A stretch of DNA of 64,000 nt from Lachnospiraceae bacterium UBA1721 (GCA_002317155.1 DCIR01000039.1:1-64000); one strand, 5' to 3'. Numbered from the stretch's first letter, positions 38,828 to 48,256 are shown. The notes: generated by a model not told the origin, from the sequence alone. A program made the numbers and translations.

Positions 38828-41800
38828 ATGGCAAAAGTAAAAGTATGTGATTTAGCAAAAGAACTCGGAGTCGAAAGCAAGGATATTATTGCTATTGCTG
38901 CCGGCAAGGGTTACGAAGATGTAAAGAGTGCTTCAAAGGGACTTGAAGACGATCAGGTTGCGGCAATCAAAGCTGCCGTAAATGCCAAGAAGGCTCCTAA
39001 GACCGAAGCTCCCAAGACCGAAGCTCCCAAGACCGAAGCTCCCAAGGCTGAGGCACCTAAGGCTGAGGCTTCACAGCCTGCAGCTAAGCCTGCTCAGGCT
39101 CCCAAGCAGGGTCAGCCCGAACAGCCCAAGAAAAAGATTAGTATTGTTATGAATAATAAGCCCAACGGTGCAAATCGTCAGGGTGGTAACGGTGCTCGTC
39201 CTGCCCAGGGTCAGTACAACAATAACAATCGTCAGGGCGGTAACGGATTCAACAATCGCCCCCAGAATAATGTGGCTCGTACTCCTATTAAGCCGCTTAC
39301 ACCTCCTTCACCTACACCCAGCGTGCAGATGGTTCCGGAGACTAAGCCTGTTGCAAAGAAGCCCGCACCTGCTCCCGAGGTAAAAGTAGAGGAGACAGTT
39401 GCAGCAGCTCCCGTAGCAGAAGTAAAGGCTGAGGAGAAACCCCAGGTTCAGGAGAAGCCTCAGGTTCATGAGAAAAACCAGAACCAGGAGAAGTCTCAGA
39501 ATCATGATAAAAATCAGTATCAGAACAGAAACACTCAGTCACAGGGTACTGTAAGAGATAACAGAGGTCAGAATCCTCAGGCTAATCGTCAGGGTGGACA
39601 GCGTCCTCAGAATGGTCAGTACCAGGGTAATGGACAGTATCAGAATAGAGGAGGTGCTTCAAATGGCAGACCGCAAGGACAAGGACAAGCGCAAGGCCAA
39701 GCTCAAAAGCCTTATAAGCAAGGGCAAGAAGGGGTACAAAGGGATAACAGAGGCAGCTATAGCCGTCCAGGTGATAGCCGTAGCTTTAATAATAATAGTA
39801 GAGATAGCAGGTCTAATGAAAGACCGGGAGCTGGATTTGGAGGCAATAGGAATCAAAAAGGATTCCAAAATAGCGCGAGTGCTGCAGCAGCGCCGATGCC
39901 GACAAATGAAAAAGGACGCGGAAACCGCAGAGACAAGAGCAAAGACCGTGACCACAGAAAAGAAATAAACTACGATGAGGAGATCAACACCAAGAAGGCA
40001 GGCCGTTTCATTAAGCCTGAGAAGAAGGAAGAGGTTGTTGAAGAAGTAATCAAGGTTATTACTCTCCCTGAGACTATTACTATTAAGGATCTTGCCGAGA
40101 AGATGAAGCAGCGTCCTGCTGATCTCATCAAGAAGCTTTTCCTCGCAGGAAAGATGGTTACTCTTAATGATGAGCTCACATATGATGATGCAGAGACCAT
40201 CGCTATGGAGTATGAAATCCTTTGCGAGCATGAAGTAGTAGTAGATGTTATTGAGGAACTTCTTAAGGAGGATGATGAGGCTGAAGATAATCTTTCAGAG
40301 AGACCTCCTGTAGTCTGCGTAATGGGTCACGTTGACCATGGTAAGACTTCACTCCTTGATGCTATCCGTAAGACCAGAGTAACCGACAGAGAGGCCGGTG
40401 GTATTACTCAGGCTATCGGTGCATATACCGTAGATGTAGACGGAAGAAAGATTACATTCCTCGATACACCCGGACACGAAGCATTCACCGCAATGCGTAT
40501 GCGTGGTGCAAATGCAACTGATATTGCTATTCTTGTAGTAGCTGCAGATGATGGTGTAATGCCTCAGACTGTAGAAGCTATTAACCATGCTAAGGCTGCA
40601 GGAGTAGAAGTAATTGTAGCGGTTAATAAGATTGATAAGCCTTCTGCAAACATTGATCGTGTTAAGCAGGAGCTTGCAGAATATGAACTCATCTCAGAGG
40701 ATTGGGGTGGAAGCACAGTATTTGCTCCCGTTTCAGCTAAGACAGGAGAAGGAATCGAGAACCTTCTTGATATGATCCTTCTTACAGCAGATGTGCTTGA
40801 GCTTAAGGCTAACCCTGACAGAACAGCAAGAGGTCTTGTAATCGAGGCTGAGCTTGATAAGGGACGTGGACCTGTAGCTACTGTACTTGTACAGAAGGGA
40901 ACCCTTCATGTAGGAGACTTTATCTCTGCAGGTGCTGCATACGGTAAGGTTCGTGCAATGATCGATGACAAGGGTGGTCGTGTTAAGGAAGCTACTCCTT
41001 CAATGCCCGTTGAGATTCTTGGTCTTTCAGATGTTCCTTCTGCAGGTGAAGTATTCCTTGCTCATGAGAACGATAAGACTGCTAAGTCATTCGCTCAGAC
41101 CTATCAGGAGCAGAATAAGGTTAAGAAGCTTGAAGAAATTAAGGGCCGCATGAGTCTTGAGGATCTCTTCTCTAAGATTAAGGAGGGTAACCTTAAGGAG
41201 CTTAATATCATTGTTAAGGCTGACGTTCAGGGTTCTGTTGAAGCAGTTAAGCAGTCACTTACCAAGCTTTCAAATGATGAAGTTGTTGTTAAGTGTATCC
41301 ATGGCGGTGTAGGTGCTATTAATGAGTCAGACGTTACACTTGCGTCAGCAGCAAATGCTATTATCATCGGATTTAATGTTCGTCCCGATGCAACAGCTAA
41401 GACTACTGCAGAGCAGGAAAATGTAGACGTAAGACTTTATGATGTAATCTACAAGGCTATTGAAGATATCGAGCTTGCTATGAAGGGTATGCTTGATCCT
41501 GTATTCGAGGAGAAGATTATCGGACATGCAGAGATTCGTCAGATCTTCAAGGCATCAGCTATCGGTAATATTGCCGGATCATATGTGCTTGATGGTGAAA
41601 TCCAGAGAGGATGTAAGGTTCGTATTACCCGTGAAGGTGAGCAGATATTCGAAGGAAATCTTGCTTCACTTAAGCGCTTCAAGGATGATGTTAAGGAAGT
41701 TAAGAGCGGATTCGAGTGCGGTCTCGTATTTGAAGGCTTTGATAAGGTTGCTGAGTTCGATCAGGTTGAAGCTTATATTATGGTAGAGGTACCTAGGTAA
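38828..41800 (+). CDS. infB: Translation initiation factor IF-2
   Basis: The 990-residue protein has N-terminal DLAKELGVESKDIIAIAAGKG, then about 330 residues of Ala/Pro/Lys, Gln/Asn/Gly-rich low complexity with repeated KTEAP units. A second IF2_N motif follows (TITIKDLAEKMKQRPADLIKKLF), then the GTPase (GHVDHGKTSLLD, DTPGHEAF, NKIDKP) and domains II-IV. Its length is at the upper end because of the linker. Positions about 39661-39975 of the linker use different synonymous codons from the rest (see findings). Confidence 0.97.
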   Translation: MAKVKVCDLAKELGVESKDIIAIAAGKGYEDVKSASKGLEDDQVAAIKAAVNAKKAPKTEAPKTEAPKTEAPKAEAPKAEASQPAAKPAQAPKQGQPEQPKKKISIVMNNKPNGANRQGGNGARPAQGQYNNNNRQGGNGFNNRPQNNVARTPIKPLTPPSPTPSVQMVPETKPVAKKPAPAPEVKVEETVAAAPVAEVKAEEKPQVQEKPQVHEKNQNQEKSQNHDKNQYQNRNTQSQGTVRDNRGQNPQANRQGGQRPQNGQYQGNGQYQNRGGASNGRPQGQGQAQGQAQKPYKQGQEGVQRDNRGSYSRPGDSRSFNNNSRDSRSNERPGAGFGGNRNQKGFQNSASAAAAPMPTNEKGRGNRRDKSKDRDHRKEINYDEEINTKKAGRFIKPEKKEEVVEEVIKVITLPETITIKDLAEKMKQRPADLIKKLFLAGKMVTLNDELTYDDAETIAMEYEILCEHEVVVDVIEELLKEDDEAEDNLSERPPVVCVMGHVDHGKTSLLDAIRKTRVTDREAGGITQAIGAYTVDVDGRKITFLDTPGHEAFTAMRMRGANATDIAILVVAADDGVMPQTVEAINHAKAAGVEVIVAVNKIDKPSANIDRVKQELAEYELISEDWGGSTVFAPVSAKTGEGIENLLDMILLTADVLELKANPDRTARGLVIEAELDKGRGPVATVLVQKGTLHVGDFISAGAAYGKVRAMIDDKGGRVKEATPSMPVEILGLSDVPSAGEVFLAHENDKTAKSFAQTYQEQNKVKKLEEIKGRMSLEDLFSKIKEGNLKELNIIVKADVQGSVEAVKQSLTKLSNDEVVVKCIHGGVGAINESDVTLASAANAIIIGFNVRPDATAKTTAEQENVDVRLYDVIYKAIEDIELAMKGMLDPVFEEKIIGHAEIRQIFKASAIGNIAGSYVLDGEIQRGCKVRITREGEQIFEGNLASLKRFKDDVKEVKSGFECGLVFEGFDKVAEFDQVEAYIMVEVPR

Positions 41801-42199
41801 ATGCGAAAGAACAGTATTAAAAATACAAGGATTAACGGTGAGGTCCAGAAGGAGCTCTCCGTTATAATCCGAGATGAAATAAAAGATCCCCGTATCAGTC
41901 CCTGGGCAAGCGTAGTTGATGTCCAGGTGGCACCTGATCTTAAAACCTGCAAAGTATGGATTTCTGTACTTGGCAGTGAGGAGGACAGGGTAAATACCGG
42001 TAAGGGACTTAAGAGTGCGGCTCCGTATATCAGACGTGAGCTCGCACACAGACTTAATCTCAGAAATACTCCTGAGATTAACTTTGTTATGGATCAGTCT
42101 ATCGAGTATGGTGTAAATATGTCTCGTATTATTGATGATGTAATAGCAAAAGACGAGGCTGCGCACGTTGATGATGAGACTGAAGATGTAAATGATTAG
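41801..42199 (+). CDS. rbfA: Ribosome-binding factor A
   Basis: The 132-residue protein starts directly after the infB stop: NSIKNTRINGEVQKELSVII, DPRISPWASVVDVQVAPDLK and LAHRLNLRNTPEINFVMDQS are RbfA signatures. It matures the 16S rRNA 5' end in the cold and in 30S assembly. The C-terminus is acidic. Translation is probably coupled to infB, as its own site is poor. Confidence 0.95.
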   Translation: MRKNSIKNTRINGEVQKELSVIIRDEIKDPRISPWASVVDVQVAPDLKTCKVWISVLGSEEDRVNTGKGLKSAAPYIRRELAHRLNLRNTPEINFVMDQSIEYGVNMSRIIDDVIAKDEAAHVDDETEDVND

Positions 42200-42214
42200 G
42201 AACAAAAGACAGAA

Positions 42215-43168
42215 ATGATTGATTTATTAAAAGAGTGTGAAGGCGCTAAAAAAATCGGTATAAGCGGTCATATTCGTCCCGACGGAGATGCTGTCAGTTC
42301 ATGCCTCGGACTTAGAAGATATCTTTTGATTAATCTTCCCGGAGTGGATGTGAAGGTTAATTTAGAGTATCCGCCCTCAATATTTAGTCAGATTGAAGGC
42401 TACGATACAATAGATACTTCTTTCCCTGATGATGAGAAGTATGATGTTTATTTTGCACTTGATTGCAATTTTGAACGTCTCGGACCTGCTCAAAAGTATT
42501 TTTCTGAGGCAGGAAAAAGAATCAATATAGATCATCATGTGAGCAATCTGGCCGGCTGCGGAGATGTGAATGTTGTCGAGCCTGAAATCAGTTCGACAGC
42601 AGAGCTTTTATGCAAGCTTATGGATAAGGACAAAATTGATAAGGAAACTGCAATGGCTTTGTATGTTGGTATGGTTACGGATACAGGACTTTTCCAGTTT
42701 TCATGCACAAGTCCTGATACCATGAGACGTGCCGCTGATTTGATGGAATACGGATTTGATTTCCCTAAGCTTATTAAGAAGGTATTTTTCGAAAGAACAT
42801 ATCTTCAGTCACAGATTATGGGACGCTGTTTGATGGAGAGCGTGCGCTTTATGGACGACCGCTGCATCGTGGGCGTTGTCGATTCCAAGACTGCTGATTT
42901 TTACGGCTGCAAGCCCAAGGAATACGAGGGAATTGTTAATCAGCTTGTAAATATCAGAGGAATAGAAGTGGCAATATTTATGTACCAGACCGGACCTATG
43001 GAATATAAGGTATCCATGAGATCTGTTGAGTCGGTTGATGTGGCTAAAATCGCTCAGGAATTTGGCGGTGGCGGACACGTGAGAGCAGCAGGCCTCACGA
43101 TGAAGGGTACATTCTACGATTGTGTTAATAACCTTTCGGAAAAAATAGCTGAACAGCTTGGTATGTAA
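42215..43168 (+). CDS. nrnA: DHH-family oligoribonuclease/pAp phosphatase NrnA
   Basis: The 317-residue protein has the DHH motif SGHIRPDGDAVSSCLGL, then DCNFERLG, NIDHHVSN and a DHHA1 domain with FGGGGHVRAAG. NrnA degrades very short RNA and 3'-phosphoadenosine 5'-phosphate with Mn2+. It starts 15 bp after rbfA and ends before a terminator, so it closes the translation operon. Confidence 0.94.
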   Translation: MIDLLKECEGAKKIGISGHIRPDGDAVSSCLGLRRYLLINLPGVDVKVNLEYPPSIFSQIEGYDTIDTSFPDDEKYDVYFALDCNFERLGPAQKYFSEAGKRINIDHHVSNLAGCGDVNVVEPEISSTAELLCKLMDKDKIDKETAMALYVGMVTDTGLFQFSCTSPDTMRRAADLMEYGFDFPKLIKKVFFERTYLQSQIMGRCLMESVRFMDDRCIVGVVDSKTADFYGCKPKEYEGIVNQLVNIRGIEVAIFMYQTGPMEYKVSMRSVESVDVAKIAQEFGGGGHVRAAGLTMKGTFYDCVNNLSEKIAEQLGM

Positions 43169-43179
43169 GAATTACTATT

Positions 43180-43210
43180 AATAAACGCAGGTAACACTGC
43201 GTTTATTGTT
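43180..43210 (+). terminator. Terminator of the rimP-nrnA operon
   Basis: AATAAACGCAG (43180-43190) pairs perfectly with CTGCGTTTATT (43197-43207), followed by GTTTAG. Confidence 0.9.
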
Positions 43211-43264
43211 TAGTAAGCGATATTTGTATAGCAAATCCGTGTTATGATTGATAGCTTGTTTGGA

Positions 43265-43303
43265 AAAGTAATAATTGATTTGAACAAAGTAATAATTGAT
43301 TTG
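43265..43303. repeat. 18-bp direct repeat with 21-bp period at the ribF promoter
   Basis: AAAGTAATAATTGATTTG occurs at 43265-43282 and 43286-43303, offset by 21 bp (two helical turns). The second copy runs into the possible -10 of ribF. Confidence 0.85.
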
Positions 43304-43309
43304 GATAAT
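43280..43309 (+). promoter_or_regulatory. Possible leaderless promoter of ribF
   Basis: TTGAAC (43280-43285), an 18-bp spacer and GATAAT (43304-43309), then seven bases to ATG 43317. The -35 is only fair. There is no Shine-Dalgarno before the ATG. Confidence 0.4.
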
Positions 43310-43316
43310 ATTTGTA

Positions 43317-44225
43317 ATGGATATAATTTCTAATTCTTTTGAATTTTTTCTTAATAGAGAGACTGCAGTAGCAATCGGTAAATTTGATGGTGTTCATCAG
43401 GGTCACAGAAGGCTTTTGGATGAAATAATAGAGTTAAAAAAGCGTGGGCTGTGTGCTTGTGTTTTTACTTTTGATCCTGCACCGTCGGTGTTCTTTGGCG
43501 GAGATCCGCATGTCCTTAACACAAACGAAGAGAAGCATGTGATTTTTGAACGTATGGGTGTGGACATACTTGTGGAGTTCCCGATGAACAGCGAGACCGC
43601 GGCTACACCTCCCGATAAATTCATAACCGAATATCTTGTTAATCAGATGAATATGAAATTTATCGCAGCAGGAACCGATATCTCGTTTGGAGATAAAGGA
43701 CTTGGAAATGCGGAATTGCTTAAACAGATGTCCGCTGAATACGGTTATGAGGTTAAGCTCATTGATAAGGTTCACACATCAGATGGAGAAGAGATATCAT
43801 CGTCTTTAGTAAGGCGTTATGTTGAAAAAGGCGATATGGAGCGAGTTGAGGAGCTTCTTGGAGCTGCATATTCGGTATCAGGTAAGATTGTTCACGGCAA
43901 TCAGATTGGTCGTACTATTGGATTCCCTACTATAAACATTTATCCTGATGAAAATAAGCTTCTCCCTCCTTACGGCGTATATACTTCAAGAACGGTAATC
44001 AACGGTAAAGATTATTTATCTGTAAGTAATGTAGGCTGTAAACCGACTATAGGCGGTGAGACAAGACCAAGCGTTGAAACCTACATATATGACTTTGATA
44101 ATGATGTATATGATAAGGATGCGGTGGTTTATTTGGAGAAGTTCAAAAGACCTGAGAGACGTTTTAACGGACTGGATGAATTGACTGCGCAGCTTCAAAA
44201 AGACATAGAAGAATCAAGAAGATAA
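43317..44225 (+). CDS. ribF: Bifunctional riboflavin kinase/FAD synthetase
   Basis: The start is ATG 43317 (MDIISNSFEFFLNRETAVAI); the open frame to TTG 43296 overlaps the repeat. The 302-residue protein has an FAD synthetase domain (AIGKFDGVHQGHRRLL, ISSSLVRRYVEKGDMERVEELLG) and a flavokinase domain (GRTIGFPTINIYPDENKLLPPYGVYTSR, here in part GRTIGFPTINIYP; NVGCKPTIGG). It makes FMN and FAD from riboflavin. truB follows by one base. Confidence 0.95.
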   Translation: MDIISNSFEFFLNRETAVAIGKFDGVHQGHRRLLDEIIELKKRGLCACVFTFDPAPSVFFGGDPHVLNTNEEKHVIFERMGVDILVEFPMNSETAATPPDKFITEYLVNQMNMKFIAAGTDISFGDKGLGNAELLKQMSAEYGYEVKLIDKVHTSDGEEISSSLVRRYVEKGDMERVEELLGAAYSVSGKIVHGNQIGRTIGFPTINIYPDENKLLPPYGVYTSRTVINGKDYLSVSNVGCKPTIGGETRPSVETYIYDFDNDVYDKDAVVYLEKFKRPERRFNGLDELTAQLQKDIEESRR

Positions 44226-44226
44226 A

Positions 44227-45213
44227 ATGGCTGAAAAGATAAACAATTATAATGGAATAATAAATGTTTACAAAGAGGCAGGATTTACCTCTTTTGACGT
44301 GGTTGCCAAGCTAAGAGGTATATGTGGTCAGAAAAAAATAGGCCATACGGGAACTCTTGATCCGGATGCAACCGGTGTACTGCCTGTATGCCTGGGAAAT
44401 GCCACTAAGGTATGCGAACTGCTGACTGATCATGACAAGGAATATACTGCTGAACTGCTGTTGGGTGTAGCTACCGATACGCAGGATGTGACAGGCAAAG
44501 CTGTGGGAGGAATGTTTGCCGATGAATTTGCCGGACTTGACAAAGTGGCAGATATGAATGGCAGTGTTAAGTTCTCTAATCCGGAAAAGCTGCCTGATGA
44601 GTCGCTGATAAGAGAGGCTATTGCTTCTTTTGTAGGTGAGATTGAACAGGTTCCACCTATGTATTCAGCTCTTAAGGTTAACGGTCAGAAGCTTTGTGAC
44701 CTTGCAAGAAAAGGTGTAGAGGTAGAGAGACAGGCAAGAAAAATTACTGTATTTGACATTGAGGTAATAAGTATTAAGATGCCTGTTGTAAAAATGCGAG
44801 TACATTGTTCTAAGGGAACTTATATCAGAACCTTGTGCGACGATATGGGTAAAAAGCTTGGCTGTGGCGGAACTATGCTTAGTCTTGTTCGTTCGAAGGT
44901 TGGTCCTTTTGTATTGGATAATGCAATTAATCTTTCGGATATACAAAAGGCTAAGGATGAGGGGCGACTTGGAGAACTTGTGATGGCGGTAGACAGTCTG
45001 TTTACCCAATACAGAGCTGTTACGGTTACAGAAGAGGCAATGAAGCTTTTGATGAATGGCAATGTGTTATACGCTAATTCATTTGTCGAAAAAATCGGTA
45101 AGGCTGAGAATAATGAACTGTTTAGGGTGTATAAAAATGATGGCACCTTCGCAGGAATGTATTTTTACAGTGAAATCAATAAGCTGTATAAGCCCGAAAA
45201 AATGTTTTTATAA
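44227..45213 (+). CDS. truB: tRNA pseudouridine-55 synthase TruB
   Basis: The 328-residue protein has NGIINVYKEAGFTSFDVVAK and the catalytic HTGTLDPDATGVLPVCLG with the active Asp, then PPMYSALKVNGQKLCDLAR and CSKGTYIRTLCDDMG. It makes pseudouridine 55 in the tRNA T-loop. It follows ribF by one base and is surely co-transcribed; many genomes have the reverse order. The C-terminal part is a PUA-like segment. Confidence 0.96.
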   Translation: MAEKINNYNGIINVYKEAGFTSFDVVAKLRGICGQKKIGHTGTLDPDATGVLPVCLGNATKVCELLTDHDKEYTAELLLGVATDTQDVTGKAVGGMFADEFAGLDKVADMNGSVKFSNPEKLPDESLIREAIASFVGEIEQVPPMYSALKVNGQKLCDLARKGVEVERQARKITVFDIEVISIKMPVVKMRVHCSKGTYIRTLCDDMGKKLGCGGTMLSLVRSKVGPFVLDNAINLSDIQKAKDEGRLGELVMAVDSLFTQYRAVTVTEEAMKLLMNGNVLYANSFVEKIGKAENNELFRVYKNDGTFAGMYFYSEINKLYKPEKMFL

Positions 45214-45282
45214 AATGTATGTGTAAAATCAACTGAAGTGCTTGTGCATTTTATGTTGTGTATTTTATGTGGGAACGGATGT

Positions 45283-46065
45283 ATGAAGATAGCTTTTTTT
45301 GATATTGATGGAACACTTTGGGATAGCAAGGCTTTTATACCCGAGAGTACCAAGGAAGCCATCAGACAATACAGAGCAAAAGGAAATATGGCTTTTATAT
45401 GCAGTGGAAGAGCAAGAGGCAATATTATTGCGAAGGAACTGCACGATATAGGTTTTGACGGTGTACTGGCAGCATGCGGTAATCACGTAGAACTGAATGG
45501 TGAGGTGCTCCACGAGAAACTGCTTGATGATGAACAGATAAAGCTGTGTATAGATGTAGCTGATAAATATAAAATGCCTATAGTTTTGGAAGGACCTAAG
45601 ACTCATTGGATTTCCGAAAAAGGCTTTGAAAATGATCCATATATTGATTATCTCTATGAAATGCTTGGAGATCATGCCAGAGTGCTCAGAGGATATGAGG
45701 ATGGTATGAGAGTTAATAAGTTTTCGGCAGATGTTTGGCCTGATACTGACTTTGGGGCAATAAAAAGAGAACTTGGCGGCTTTATGGATTTTATTGTGCA
45801 TGATGGTGTGGTGGTTGAGTTTATTCCCAAGGGCACATCAAAGGCAACAGGCATCAAGTGGCTCTGTGATTATCTTAAGGTGGATATCGATGATACCTAC
45901 GCATTCGGAGACAGTATAAATGATAAAGATATGCTCGAATTTGTGGGGCATGGAATATGCATGGGCAACGGAACTGAAGCGGCACGCCAGGTAGCAGAGT
46001 ATATCACTACAGACATACATGAAGATGGTATTTATAATGCCATGAAGCATTATAACATCATATGA
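45283..46065 (+). CDS. Cof-type HAD phosphatase, second copy
   Basis: ATG 45283 (MKIAFFDIDGTLWDSK) is chosen over 45238. The 261-residue protein has motifs FFDIDGTLW, ICSGRARG, PKGTSKATGIKWLCDYL and AFGDSINDKDMLEF, and a C2 cap. It is clearly homologous to the protein at 34557. The last codons and the stop (46063-46065) lie in one 14-bp direct repeat that flanks the inserted element at 46067-46252. Confidence 0.92.
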   Translation: MKIAFFDIDGTLWDSKAFIPESTKEAIRQYRAKGNMAFICSGRARGNIIAKELHDIGFDGVLAACGNHVELNGEVLHEKLLDDEQIKLCIDVADKYKMPIVLEGPKTHWISEKGFENDPYIDYLYEMLGDHARVLRGYEDGMRVNKFSADVWPDTDFGAIKRELGGFMDFIVHDGVVVEFIPKGTSKATGIKWLCDYLKVDIDDTYAFGDSINDKDMLEFVGHGICMGNGTEAARQVAEYITTDIHEDGIYNAMKHYNII

Positions 46066-46266
46066 TGATACCAGGGTCAAAAGGTTATGAAGACTCTCGT
46101 GCTTGCACTAGAGAGGCTGAGATAACCTTATTGACCCGCCAAAACATGAGAAAGTAGCTATTTTTCGTAGAAAAATGAGCGGATTTCGAATGTTTTGTAG
46201 GATTGCGAAAGCTGATATACAGCGGAGCAATCCGTTTGGTATCTTTTGACCTTAACATCATATGAT
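46053..46266. mobile_element. 186-bp hairpin-rich element flanked by 14-bp direct repeats
   Basis: TAACATCATATGAT stands at 46053-46066 and again at 46253-46266, exactly 200 bp apart. Between them, GGTCAAAAG (46075-46083) and CTTTTGACC (46243-46251) are inverted. GGTCAAAAGGTTAT also pairs with ATAACCTTATTGACC (46122-46136) around the hairpin CTCTCGTGC-TT-GCACTAGAG. CAAAACAT/ATGTTTTG (46140-46147, 46190-46197) enclose GCTATTTTTC-GTA-GAAAAATGAGC. No ORF is supported. The repeats suggest a target duplication and a small non-autonomous insertion, placed exactly at the stop codon of the HAD gene and before its terminator. Confidence 0.65.
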
Positions 46267-46272
46267 TTACAT

Positions 46273-46334
46273 ATAAATCCCGGTCATAATGGTTACCATA
46301 GTCAATTAGTATCATTATAATTGGGATTTATTTT
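46273..46334 (+). terminator. Terminator of the HAD gene, displaced by the inserted element
   Basis: AAATCCC pairs with GGGATTT across an inner hairpin (AATGGTTACCAT), followed by ATTTTTATT. It sits about 210 bp after the stop codon because of the insertion. Confidence 0.7.
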
Positions 46335-46459
46335 TATTGATTGTAAAATATTTCAATAGATTTTATTACAAACTCTATAGTATTATAGTATTGCTAGTAA
46401 TAGGGGTTAGAATTATTGAATATATTTGTGGAGCGCTGATCCGCAGGAATGGAAGAAAA

Positions 46460-48199
46460 ATGACAGCAAAAGAGATTTTATCAACAGTTATAGCGATGTG
46501 CGGCGGACTCGGTCTTTTCCTTTTCGGTATGAAGGTCATGAGTAATGGCATTGAAAAGGCTGCCGGTGCAAAATTAAGACGTATTCTTGAGATTTTTACA
46601 ACAAACAGATTCAGTGGAATTATCGTTGGTTTGTTTTTCACTGCAGTAATTCAGTCTTCATCGGCGTGTACATCGATGGTAGTCAGCTTTGTTAACGCTG
46701 GCTTGATGAATCTGACTCAGGCTGCGGGAGTTATTCTCGGTGCAAATATCGGTACTACTGTTACATCACTTCTGGTTTCCTTTAATTTATCGGCTTATGC
46801 GCCTCTTATCCTGCTTATCGGTGTTGTTATAACGATGTTCTCTAAAAAAGAGCAGGCTAAGCAGATCGGTGAGATTATAGTCGGATTCGGTATCCTTTTC
46901 ATCGGACTCAGCGGAATGAAGGATGCGATGTCTGTTTTGAAGACAAACGATACAGTTATCAACGTAATCGGTTCACTTAAAAATCCTGTTCTTGCTATTT
47001 TGGTAGGTACAGTAATTACCGCACTGGTTCAGAGTTCATCTGTTACTGTAAGTATTATTCTTTTGCTCGCAAGTACAGGAATTATGGCAGCTCCTTTGCC
47101 GGACGGTTCGCTTAACTATCAGGGCTTGAGTATTATTATTTACATTATTTTCGGTTGTAATATCGGTGCTACCGCTACTGCACTTATTTCTTCACTTACA
47201 GGTAAGAAGGATGCGAAGAGAGCAGCACTTATCCATTTCTGGTTCAATGTAATCGGTACTATAATTTGTGCGATTATCATGGCTATCCCCGGATTGAGAA
47301 AGGCTATTATAGATGGCCTGCATTTCATCACTCCCATGATGCATGATGAGGCCGGAAATGAAATCGGTAAGGATCTTGGTAAGTTTGTTGCATACTCACA
47401 CATTATTATCAAGGTATTCCAGGTTGTTATTTTTCTGCCCTTCATTAAGCCTCTTGTTAAGTTCTCTTCTTGGTGTGTGCGCGGAGAGGACAAGAAGGTT
47501 GGCTACAGAGAAGAAGGCCAGCTTAAGTACATCGGTGAGAAGGTTGTATTTAACCCCGCAACCGCTGTGGTAGAAGTTATCAAGGAGCTCGACCGTATGG
47601 CTTCACTTGCTAGTGAAAACCTCAACAGAGCTATGAACGCATTGATTACACTCGATCAGGAAGATATCGATGAGGTATATAAGGTTGAGAAGAATATAGA
47701 CTTCCTCAATCATGCGATTACCGATTATCTGGTAAAGATTAACCAGACAACCCTTCCTATTGAAGACTTGAAGAGCATTGGTGGCTTGTTCCATGTTGCC
47801 AATGATATTGAGCGAATCGGTGATCACGCAGAAAATATTGCTGATGCGGCAGCGTCTCGTAAGGCTTCCGGCGCGACTATCAGTAAGGAAGCTCAGAAGG
47901 AGCTTGGCGAGATGCTCGATCTCGTTAATAAGAGCATTCAGTATGCAATCGAGATGTTCTCTAACAGTGATGAGACTCATATGAAGGATATCATTGCTAT
48001 TGAGGATAAGATTGATACTATGGAAAAGCAGCTTCAGCAGAATCACGTAGACAGACTTACACGTGGTGAGTGTACACCTGCTGCCGGAATGATTTTCTCT
48101 GATATCGTATCCGGTCTTGAGAGAGTGGGAGATCACGCTACAAATATTGCATTTGCTATTGTGGAGAACAACAGAAAGACCGAAGAGGAAGATAATTAG
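46460..48199 (+). CDS. Na+/phosphate cotransporter with PhoU-like C-terminus
   Basis: ATG 46460 (MTAKEILSTVIAMCGGLGLF) is preferred to 46337, whose extension lies over non-coding DNA. The 579-residue protein has two NptA repeats with Q-S-S motifs (AVIQSSSACTSMVVSFVNAG; ALVQSSSVTVSIILLL) and about eight membrane helices. From about 380, a PhoU-like helical domain carries RIGDHAENIADAA and ERVGDHATNIAFAI. It imports phosphate with Na+. It stands alone, with a terminator behind it. Confidence 0.92.
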   Translation: MTAKEILSTVIAMCGGLGLFLFGMKVMSNGIEKAAGAKLRRILEIFTTNRFSGIIVGLFFTAVIQSSSACTSMVVSFVNAGLMNLTQAAGVILGANIGTTVTSLLVSFNLSAYAPLILLIGVVITMFSKKEQAKQIGEIIVGFGILFIGLSGMKDAMSVLKTNDTVINVIGSLKNPVLAILVGTVITALVQSSSVTVSIILLLASTGIMAAPLPDGSLNYQGLSIIIYIIFGCNIGATATALISSLTGKKDAKRAALIHFWFNVIGTIICAIIMAIPGLRKAIIDGLHFITPMMHDEAGNEIGKDLGKFVAYSHIIIKVFQVVIFLPFIKPLVKFSSWCVRGEDKKVGYREEGQLKYIGEKVVFNPATAVVEVIKELDRMASLASENLNRAMNALITLDQEDIDEVYKVEKNIDFLNHAITDYLVKINQTTLPIEDLKSIGGLFHVANDIERIGDHAENIADAAASRKASGATISKEAQKELGEMLDLVNKSIQYAIEMFSNSDETHMKDIIAIEDKIDTMEKQLQQNHVDRLTRGECTPAAGMIFSDIVSGLERVGDHATNIAFAIVENNRKTEEEDN

Positions 48200-48256
48200 T
48201 AGATACTAATAATGGTTAGTCTTTTAAGGTTGAATAGAATATTAAAGAACATAATA

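Noticed and set aside
39594..39968. Overlapping frame of 124 codons in the infB linker
   Set aside because: It is produced by the repetitive Gln/Gly/Asn codons of infB and has no start signal or domain.
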